Below, in pieces: positions 1 through 5,708 of a stretch of DNA of 64,000 nucleotides (position 1 is its first letter; every line of letters begins with the position of its first letter). This DNA comes from a bacterium 1XD21-13. Lineage in GTDB: Bacteria; Bacillota; Clostridia; Lachnospirales; Lachnospiraceae. The notes under the pieces are model-generated. The model saw only the letters and a program-made list of their open reading frames with translations. It searched no databases and was not told the DNA's origin. The translations under genes and the position numbers were made by a program. The stretch is from positions 62,001 to 126,000 of the forward strand of contig QZDX01000005.1 of the NCBI GenBank assembly GCA_009917555.1, read 5' to 3'.

Positions 1-705
1 GTTTTGTGTGAGAGTCATTTTCGACTGGGAGATCCGGAAGAGCCTTTTGGAAGAAAAGAACTGGCAGAAGCTTATTTTGAGGGAGAGAATCAGGCGATCG
101 GACAAGTCTGCCCGGTTTGTCTTCAGAGCATGACCAGTGCCCGGGATGAGGCGGAGGTGGAGCATTATTTTGGAAAAGCATTTGTTCCCTGCCTGGCGCT
201 GCATCCGGGTAATCTTTATTTTTCCTGTCCGACCTGCAATAAAATCTACAAGGGTGAAAAAAAGCCGTTGTACCGCCAGCACCCCGATATACGCAAGAGC
301 TTTCTTCCATATGTGGATACCGTGAAGGATAAAGCGCTCCTGGAATTTGTTCATGATAAGGAGAGGGACAAAGTTCAGTTAAAGCCTTTGGACCCGGAGG
401 AAACGTATATAGAGGAAAAACTGGAGGTGTTTGAAGACCTTTTTCGCTTAGGGGAGCGCTGGCCCAAGTCGCTGCCCCGTTATTATCAAACCCTGCGTGC
501 GAAATTTAAAGCATTAAGTGAGGATGCTCTCGATCGCCCGGAAGAAATGCAGAAGGAAATGCTAAGGTATTTGAAAATGGAGCAGGCTGATTTGGAAAAC
601 AGGCCGGAAAATTATCTGGAGGCACAGTATATGAACTGGGTCTGTGGTTCTCAGTGGAAGGCTTTTTATGCGGAAATGACCCAGAAAGAGAGAGGGAGAG
701 GATAG
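1..705 (+). CDS. HNH endonuclease-like protein (5' end outside window)
   Basis: The reading frame is open to the first base, so the N-terminus is probably missing; a TTG at 4 is a possible but unconvincing start. Counted from that TTG, a CPVC pair at residues 36-39 is followed by His54, Asn70 and a second pair CPTC at 75-78 with Asn79 and Lys83. This spacing resembles HNH nucleases whose fold is held by a four-cysteine zinc site. The C-terminal 120 residues are charged and helical with no motif I recognise. Such proteins occur alone or as partners of ATPases in defence systems, but the upstream gene is out of view, so the role is open. A hairpin terminator follows at 708. Confidence 0.6.
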   Translation, partial: VLCESHFRLGDPEEPFGRKELAEAYFEGENQAIGQVCPVCLQSMTSARDEAEVEHYFGKAFVPCLALHPGNLYFSCPTCNKIYKGEKKPLYRQHPDIRKSFLPYVDTVKDKALLEFVHDKERDKVQLKPLDPEETYIEEKLEVFEDLFRLGERWPKSLPRYYQTLRAKFKALSEDALDRPEEMQKEMLRYLKMEQADLENRPENYLEAQYMNWVCGSQWKAFYAEMTQKERGRG

Positions 706-707
706 AA

Positions 708-740
708 GGGGCTGTCTTATTTTGCGACAGCCCCTTGTGG
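708..740. terminator. Terminator between convergent genes
   Basis: Nine-base perfect stem GGGGCTGTC (708-716) and GACAGCCCC (726-734) with a nine-base loop. It is followed by a weak T-rich stretch. It lies between the HNH-like gene and the converging left glycosyltransferase, so it may stop transcription from both sides. Confidence 0.65.
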
Positions 741-766
741 TTATTTGATTTCCGATGTACCGGTAA

Positions 767-2782
767 TTACAGTAAGCTCAAAAGCTGCTGTTGGATTTTG
801 AGGAGCTCCATATCATTTGGCAAAAGAGGAAGCAGTTGCGTGAGTACGGACGTGGCTTCCTGATACTGACCGGCTTGCAGCATGGCGCTTAGGGCTGCTT
901 TCATCTGTGCAGCCAGTTGTTCAAATTCCGGTCCGGCGGCAGGGGCCGGGCGGTCTATCTCATTTTTTAAGAGCCGCAGAACCTCCCGAACTACCCCTGT
1001 CATTTGAGGATAGATTTTAAGAGCGGTCCGGAATAAGCGAAGAGTATCAGCCAGCTTTCCCTGCTTCCAATCCTCCAGTGCCTCCAAAACAGCCAGGGCC
1101 ATGCGGCAGTCTGCCGGCAGCAGGCTGTAGAAGCGTGCGTCAAACATGGTATCCTGATATAGCTCCTGGTAAAAGCTCTGAATACACTTGGCATATGCTT
1201 CCAGAGTTTCCAATAGCTTCTGCTTCATTGGAAAGCCCCGCATGAGCTCCTTTTCCCACAGAAGCCTTTCCAGCCATAGCCGGTGAAGGGGCCATCCTTG
1301 AAAAAGTTTATGACTTGCCTCCCACAGAATTGAATTTTTTGCATAAGAGATAGTAGTTACAAGCTCTTTCACGCAAAGCTGCCAGGTGTCTAAATCCATG
1401 CGCTCCAGAAGAATAGAAAAATCCTTTTCTTCCAGTAATCCTATTTTCACAAGCTGCTGCTGTAAATAGGGCTGTTCTATTTCCTTCAGGCAGCGGCGGA
1501 ACAGGAAAAGCTGTGAGGCCTCGTCCATCTGCTCTGCCTTGTTTTGACAGAGAAGCCTTTGAAGAAGAAGGTAATGTGAATCGTAAGGCAATTGAAGTAG
1601 TAGGTCTGCCATACAGGGTGCATAGGTTTCCTTCCACTGATCCAGCAGAGGATAATATTGCTGCATCCGGTATTCTTCTTCCCATGGCAGGAGCTTTAGA
1701 AAATAAGCTGCTTTTTGAGGCTGCTCCTGTTCCAATGCGGCTTTGATACAGTTTAAGCGGACAGGATAGAGCCATTCCGGGTTCATTACCTTATCCCGAT
1801 TCATAGTGCCCAGGCGTTGTCTGGTCCAAAGCTCCGGGTGCTTTTCCATATCCTGCAAAAGCTGCTGGAAAGCTGTGCCGTATTCCAGAAGCTCCTTGTA
1901 TTCTTTTGTTTCCGTACAGACTCCTACTAACAGAGAGTAGAGGATTAGGCGTGTGAGCTCAACGGGCTGCTCCTTTTCCAGAATAGAGACAGCTTCCTCC
2001 TTTGCTTGTTTGCAGGCGTGCCTTTTATAAAGAATTTCCACGAGATAGCTTTGAAGCCATCCCTTATAAAGTGCTTCTTCTTCGGAGCAAATCTTCCTGC
2101 CCTGACGGCAGATTTTTTCCGCATTTTCGAAGTCGTTTTCTGAAAAATATTCCTGTGTAAGCTGAAGATAATTTTTTGTGTATGCTGGCCGCTGTGCAAT
2201 ATCCTCCAGAAGTAAAGGAATATTTCTGCCAGTCTTCCCAGTGCTTTCCTTTTGAATGTCCTTCAAGTAGCCATAATGGTGTACATATGCCTGAAACATC
2301 TTACAGGGGGAGCTGCAGGGAAGCAGTTCTTCATGAATGGGATTCTCAAAACGCAGATCCGGCGTGCGCCTTGCCATGCGGTACACCATAAAATCCGTAT
2401 AGTTTGTCCCGTTCCAGTTCGTATAGTTTCGATTTACATAGGCGGCGGAACGATATCTGCGGTATTCACCGCTTTGAAAGAACTCACAGATCTCTGTAAC
2501 GTCTTCAAACCATTCGTCATCGTCCAGGTACAGGAACCATTCGCCCTTCGCTCGTTTTAAGCCCTCGTTTCTGGCAGCGGAAAAGTCGTTGCACCAGGTA
2601 AAGGGGATCACCTGATCCGTATAACGCTTTGCTATCTGCCGCACACGCTCGTCAGTTCCGGTAAAGACTACAATAAGCTCAGCCGGCACCTGCAAAAGAA
2701 GAGGTTTTAGGGAATCCAGGCAGCGCTCTAAGGTGGCAATCCGGCTGGAGGCCAGTAGTGAGATAGTAAGGGGAAGGTTCAT
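767..2782 (-). CDS. Glycosyltransferase family 2 with TPR-like C-terminus (left flagellin cassette)
   Basis: A 671-residue protein. The first 200 residues are a GT2-type fold: an N-terminal LTISLLASSR strand, NDFSAARNEG, and an acidic DDDEWF motif near residue 87 for metal/nucleotide-sugar binding. The remaining 450 residues are helical, leucine-rich and TPR-like. It is a close paralog of the gene at 5709 in mirror image and lies just downstream of the left flagellin, separated by a terminator-like hairpin. This placement suggests it glycosylates its own flagellin (inference; no biochemical evidence in sequence). Expression would need the switch at 3705-4650 to be inverted. The start ATG is preceded by an AAGGAG ribosome binding site. 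Confidence 0.8.
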   Translation of the reverse strand: MNLPLTISLLASSRIATLERCLDSLKPLLLQVPAELIVVFTGTDERVRQIAKRYTDQVIPFTWCNDFSAARNEGLKRAKGEWFLYLDDDEWFEDVTEICEFFQSGEYRRYRSAAYVNRNYTNWNGTNYTDFMVYRMARRTPDLRFENPIHEELLPCSSPCKMFQAYVHHYGYLKDIQKESTGKTGRNIPLLLEDIAQRPAYTKNYLQLTQEYFSENDFENAEKICRQGRKICSEEEALYKGWLQSYLVEILYKRHACKQAKEEAVSILEKEQPVELTRLILYSLLVGVCTETKEYKELLEYGTAFQQLLQDMEKHPELWTRQRLGTMNRDKVMNPEWLYPVRLNCIKAALEQEQPQKAAYFLKLLPWEEEYRMQQYYPLLDQWKETYAPCMADLLLQLPYDSHYLLLQRLLCQNKAEQMDEASQLFLFRRCLKEIEQPYLQQQLVKIGLLEEKDFSILLERMDLDTWQLCVKELVTTISYAKNSILWEASHKLFQGWPLHRLWLERLLWEKELMRGFPMKQKLLETLEAYAKCIQSFYQELYQDTMFDARFYSLLPADCRMALAVLEALEDWKQGKLADTLRLFRTALKIYPQMTGVVREVLRLLKNEIDRPAPAAGPEFEQLAAQMKAALSAMLQAGQYQEATSVLTQLLPLLPNDMELLKIQQQLLSLL

Positions 2783-2872
2783 AATCTGTTTGCTCCTTTT
2801 TCATTTATATGGTAAACCTTGATATTTTTAAATTCCATTTCAGGATAAATTCTTTTCTATGGATAAATTTAG

Positions 2873-2910
2873 TAAAAAAAGTACCGGTCTAAAAGACCGG
2901 CACCTTTTTT
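2873..2910. terminator. Terminator after left flagellin
   Basis: Stem CCGGTCT (2884-2890) / AGACCGG (2894-2900), extendable with one mismatch to ten pairs, with an A-run before and a T-run after, so it can work in either direction. For the leftward flagellin it would reduce read-through into the glycosyltransferase. The right cassette has the same element. Confidence 0.8.
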
Positions 2911-2920
2911 CGTATTCAGC

Positions 2921-3622
2921 TTACTGCAGCAACTGCAGAACACCCTGAGGAACCTGATTAGCCTGAGCAAGCATAGCCTGGGAAGCCTGAACCAGAATGT
3001 TATTCTTGGTGTAAGCCATCATTTCCTTAGCCATGTCTACGTCACGGATACGGCTCTCAGCAGCGGTGATGTTTTCGGTCTGAACACCCAGGTTGTTGAT
3101 GGTGTGATCCAGACGGTTCTGAAGAGCACCGAAGGTGGAACGCATGGAAGAAATTGCGTCGATTGCGCCGTTTGCAATATCAATTGCTTCTTTTGCACCA
3201 GTTACATCAGTGATATCAATATCCTTAACAAGCTTCATCTGTCCCTTATTTGCGCCTGTAGCCTGAATGGTTCCGCCCATGGCATCACAGTGCATTCTGC
3301 CAAGCGTAACACCAATCTGGTTGAAATCAGCAGAAGTCTCACCTACCAGTTCCACCATACGGTTCAGCATGGAGTGAACCTCGGTCAGAGCACCCTCAGC
3401 GGTCTGTACCAGAGATACACCATCCTGAGCATTCTTCTGAGCAGTCTCAAGACCAGTGATCTGAGCTCTCATCTTCTCGGAAATAGCCAGGCCAGCAGCG
3501 TCATCGCCAGCGCGGTTAATCTTGTAACCAGAGGACAATTTCTCCAGGTTCTTGCCTACAAAAGAGTTGTTGTTTAAGTTTCTGTGTGCATTTAATGCAG
3601 TAATATTGTGCTGAATTCTCAT
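2921..3622 (-). CDS. Flagellin with internal deletion (left cassette)
   Basis: A 233-residue flagellin with intact N-terminal (MRIQHNITALNAHRNL) and C-terminal (VPQGVLQLLQ) D0 regions. Compared with the 281-residue copy at 4731 it lacks 56 consecutive residues immediately after MLNRMVEL, in frame. The loss covers most of the second conserved N-terminal D1 helix, starting at the residues that read ATQSANGTYS in the other copy. It has its own central segment, with CDAMGG and TGANKGQMK. Synonymous changes dominate elsewhere, so it has been kept as coding sequence. It may be a working variant, a non-polymerising OFF state or a decaying copy. The leader carries the same CsrA-type hairpin as the other flagellin, and in this orientation no promoter faces it. 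Confidence 0.85.
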   Translation of the reverse strand: MRIQHNITALNAHRNLNNNSFVGKNLEKLSSGYKINRAGDDAAGLAISEKMRAQITGLETAQKNAQDGVSLVQTAEGALTEVHSMLNRMVELVGETSADFNQIGVTLGRMHCDAMGGTIQATGANKGQMKLVKDIDITDVTGAKEAIDIANGAIDAISSMRSTFGALQNRLDHTINNLGVQTENITAAESRIRDVDMAKEMMAYTKNNILVQASQAMLAQANQVPQGVLQLLQ

Positions 3623-3645
3623 AGTTTTTCCTCCTTGATAGTTGC

Positions 3646-3664
3646 GGGAAACATCCTTTTCCCC
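3646..3664 (-). promoter_or_regulatory. CsrA-type hairpin in left flagellin leader
   Basis: On the minus strand the leader forms GGGAAA-AGGATG-TTTCCC, exposing GGA in a six-base loop. A second GGA lies in the AAGGAGG ribosome binding site. It is identical to the right flagellin leader (4689-4707). The loop context AAGGATGT matches the core of the CsrA consensus known from other bacteria. Confidence 0.7.
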
Positions 3665-3704
3665 GTAAAGTTATTATTTGGATGTGCTCGAATAAGTGTT
3701 CCCA

Positions 3705-3743
3705 GACTACCGGCTATTGTCCGGTAAAGTACACTTAAATGGA
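3705..3743 (+). repeat. Left inverted repeat of the flagellin switch
   Basis: A 39-bp sequence whose reverse complement matches 4612-4650 at 37 of 39 positions. It contains an internal dyad TACCGG-N7-CCGGTA, as expected for paired half-sites of a serine invertase. Similarity between the two sides falls off sharply on both flanks and then returns in the flagellin leader, so the repeat is a conserved unit of its own. Confidence 0.85.
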
Positions 3744-3776
3744 TGGAATTGGTTAGGCTTAATCAGTTCGATGTTG

Positions 3777-3802
3777 TAAAATTAAGAAGAATTGCCCGAT
3801 TT
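3777..3802 (+). promoter_or_regulatory. Possible sigma-28 promoter of the recombinase
   Basis: TAAA (3777-3780), 14-base spacer, CCCGATTT (3795-3802). It matches the flagellar sigma-28 pattern at the -35 and at six of eight -10 positions. It lies about 100 bases before the recombinase start and would flip together with the gene. Confidence 0.4.
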
Positions 3803-3899
3803 GGTAAAATGTGTTTTAGGTCACGATAAAGCTTCTTCTCTAATAATATATTTCTCAGCAGTCAATAGAGAAATACAGAAGACAAAGAAGGAGAGCTTT

Positions 3900-4538
3900 A
3901 TGAAGAAAAATGTATATGGCTATGTACGAGTATCCACTCGGGAGCAAAACGTAGAGCGGCAGTTAATTGCATTAGAGAAAATGGGAATTGACCAGACTGA
4001 AATTTTTGTAGATCGCCAAAGCGGAAAAGACTTTCAAAGGCCGGCTTACCAAAACATGATAAAAAAATTAAAGTCAGGAGATGTGGTTGTAACCAAAAGC
4101 ATTGATCGCCTTGGGCGGAATTATGAAGAAATCAAGGAGCAATGGAGAATTCTTATCAAAGAAATCGGCGCAGATATTATTATTCAGGATATGCCTCTTC
4201 TGAACACAACAAAGAGCCGGGATCTATTAGGTAATTTTATCAGCGATATTGTTCTTCAGCTGCTTTCTTTCGTGGCAGAGAATGAGAGAAACAACATTCG
4301 CGCCAGACAGGCAGAGGGGATTGCCGCTGCAAAGCGAAGAGGTGTCAGATTTGGAAAGCCTGCTATTCCCATACCAGAGAATTTTGCTGAATTATATGGA
4401 TGCTGGGAACAGGGCGCTATCACAATTAATGAGTTTGCAAGGCTTTGTAATATGGGAAGAAGTACCATATATAAGCGAATCGGTGAGTATAAGAGCATGC
4501 ACCAAATGTGTTCCGAAATGATTTTCTCAAGAAATTAA
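3900..4538 (+). CDS. Serine recombinase (Hin-like DNA invertase)
   Basis: A 212-residue small serine recombinase of the resolvase/invertase family. The N-terminal catalytic domain has GYVRVSTREQN with the nucleophile serine, DRQSGKDFQRP and SIDRLGRNYEE with the conserved arginine. A C-terminal helix-turn-helix contains NEFARLCNMGRSTIYKRI. I chose ATG 3900, preceded by AAGGAGAG; the frame extends further upstream but without a ribosome binding site. It lies wholly between the 39-bp inverted repeats, and no transposase, terminal repeats or resolution partner are present. The likely role is inversion of this segment to alternate flagellin cassettes. Confidence 0.9.
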   Translation: MKKNVYGYVRVSTREQNVERQLIALEKMGIDQTEIFVDRQSGKDFQRPAYQNMIKKLKSGDVVVTKSIDRLGRNYEEIKEQWRILIKEIGADIIIQDMPLLNTTKSRDLLGNFISDIVLQLLSFVAENERNNIRARQAEGIAAAKRRGVRFGKPAIPIPENFAELYGCWEQGAITINEFARLCNMGRSTIYKRIGEYKSMHQMCSEMIFSRN

Positions 4539-4557
4539 AAATTTTTTTGAAAAAGAC

Positions 4558-4584
4558 TTAAGTTATTCCATTATCACACGATAA
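4558..4584 (+). promoter_or_regulatory. Sigma-28-like promoter pointing out of the invertible segment
   Basis: TTAA (4558-4561), 15-base spacer, CACGATAA (4577-4584), followed by T. It matches six of eight -10 positions of GCCGATAA. It lies between the recombinase stop and the right inverted repeat and would start transcription near 4591, giving a leader of about 140 bases before the right flagellin. The same TT-rich -35 and 15-base spacing is seen at flgM (35824) and at 11668. Confidence 0.65.
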
Positions 4585-4611
4585 TGTAAATGAAAAGTAA
4601 TTTTCAGGGTG

Positions 4612-4650
4612 TCCATTTAAGTGTACTTTACTGGACAATAGCCGGCAGTC
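4612..4650 (-). repeat. Right inverted repeat of the flagellin switch
   Basis: Partner of 3705-3743, in opposite orientation, with two mismatches. The internal dyad is slightly degenerate (TACTGG-N7-CCGGCA). It lies inside the predicted untranslated leader of the right flagellin. Confidence 0.85.
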
Positions 4651-4688
4651 CAGAAGCACTTTTTGAGGCATCCAAATAATAACTTTAC

Positions 4689-4723
4689 GGGGAAAAGGAT
4701 GTTTCCCGCAATTATCAAGGAGG
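4689..4723 (+). promoter_or_regulatory. CsrA-type double site in right flagellin leader
   Basis: Hairpin GGGAAA (4690-4695) / TTTCCC (4702-4707) with loop AGGATG. A second GGA follows 22 bases later within AAGGAGG (4717-4723), the flagellin ribosome binding site. This is the arrangement known from the hag leader of Bacillus, where CsrA blocks translation and FliW, freed or bound by flagellin, controls CsrA. fliW and csrA are at 40074-40752. Confidence 0.75.
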
Positions 4724-4730
4724 AAAAACT

Positions 4731-5576
4731 ATGAGAATTCAGCACAATATTACTGCATTAAATGCACACAGAAACTTAAGCAACAATAACTCTTTCGTAG
4801 GCAAGAACCTGGAGAAATTATCCTCCGGTTACAAGATTAACCGCGCTGGCGACGACGCTGCAGGCCTGGCTATTTCCGAGAAAATGAGAGCTCAGATCAC
4901 CGGTCTTGAGACTGCTCAGAAGAATGCACAGGATGGTGTATCTCTGGTACAGACCGCTGAGGGTGCTTTGACTGAGGTTCATTCCATGTTAAACCGTATG
5001 GTTGAGCTGGCTACACAGTCTGCCAACGGAACCTACTCTACTTTGAACCGCGGTGAGATGCAGAAGGAGATCGAGCAGCTGAAGACTGAGATCAACAGAA
5101 TCAGCGATAGCGCTAACTTCAACGGCAAGTTCCTGTTCAATGCTGCCTCCGGCGCAACAGAGAAGATTACACTTCATGTAGGTGAAACTTCTGATGATTT
5201 CAACCAGATCGGTGTTACTCTTGGCAGAATGGCTACTGATTCTATCGGCAGCACAACCCTTGGTATGGTTGAAGACATTGATATCAGTGATGTAGCCGGC
5301 GCAAAGGATGCTATTGACATTGCTAACGCTGCAATCGACGCTATTTCTTCCATGCGTTCCACCTTCGGTGCTCTTCAGAACCGTCTGGATCACACCATCA
5401 ACAACCTGGGTGTTCAGACCGAAAACATCACCGCTGCTGAGAGCCGTATCCGTGACGTAGACATGGCTAAGGAAATGATGGCTTACACCAAGAATAATAT
5501 TCTGGTTCAGGCTTCTCAGGCTATGCTTGCACAGGCTAATCAGGTTCCTCAGGGAGTTCTGCAGTTACTGCAGTAA
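4731..5576 (+). CDS. Flagellin (right cassette, full length)
   Basis: A 281-residue flagellin with complete D0 and D1 parts at both ends and only a short central domain, a minimal filament subunit. The segment ELATQSANGTYS near residue 92 matches the conserved D1 stretch recognised by TLR5 in other species. The C-terminus ends VPQGVLQLLQ. It is about 90% or more identical to the left copy outside the deletion and the central segment. With the outward promoter at 4558 facing it, this should be the expressed flagellin in this orientation. AAGGAGG lies seven bases before ATG and is probably a CsrA target. Confidence 0.95.
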   Translation: MRIQHNITALNAHRNLSNNNSFVGKNLEKLSSGYKINRAGDDAAGLAISEKMRAQITGLETAQKNAQDGVSLVQTAEGALTEVHSMLNRMVELATQSANGTYSTLNRGEMQKEIEQLKTEINRISDSANFNGKFLFNAASGATEKITLHVGETSDDFNQIGVTLGRMATDSIGSTTLGMVEDIDISDVAGAKDAIDIANAAIDAISSMRSTFGALQNRLDHTINNLGVQTENITAAESRIRDVDMAKEMMAYTKNNILVQASQAMLAQANQVPQGVLQLLQ

Positions 5577-5585
5577 GCTGAATAC

Positions 5586-5621
5586 AAAAAAGTGCCGGTC
5601 TTTCAGACCGGTACTTTTTTT
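5586..5621. terminator. Terminator after right flagellin
   Basis: Ten-base stem GTGCCGGTCT (5592-5601) / AGACCGGTAC (5605-5614) with one mismatched pair, a three-base loop, an A-run before and a run of seven Ts after. No separate promoter is evident before the downstream glycosyltransferase, so partial read-through would set a high flagellin to low transferase ratio. Confidence 0.85.
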
Positions 5622-5708
5622 GCTAAAATTACTCTAAGAAAATAATTTATTCTTAATGGGACTTTTAATATCAAAATCTAATTCAAATCAAAAAGGAGTA
5701 AACTTATT

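Larger units (their letters stand above)
3744..4611. other. Predicted invertible segment (flagellin phase switch)
   Basis: An 868-bp segment between the inverted repeats. It contains the serine recombinase gene, a sigma-28-like promoter candidate ahead of it and a second near the right end pointing outward to the right. I found no comparable promoter pointing left. Inversion would therefore move the outward promoter from the right flagellin cassette to the left one, as in the Hin system of Salmonella, except that each direction here faces a complete flagellin plus glycosyltransferase cassette. Confidence 0.8.

Noticed and set aside
2921-3622. Calling the left flagellin a pseudogene
   Set aside because: The deletion is in frame, both ends, the leader hairpin and the terminator are conserved, and there is no stop or frameshift. 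I keep it as a coding gene of uncertain function.
3792-3899. Longer recombinase start at 3792
   Set aside because: No ribosome binding site there, and the extra residues do not belong to the family. ATG 3900 has AAGGAGAG and begins the conserved catalytic domain.
3900-4538. Serine recombinase as part of a transposon or prophage
   Set aside because: No transposase, terminal repeats, cargo or integrase partners. The gene is tightly framed by inverted repeats and flagellin genes, which fits an invertase.
3622-4731. CRISPR array or attachment sites
   Set aside because: Only one pair of inverted repeats is present, with no regularly spaced direct repeats and no integrase of the tyrosine or large serine type.
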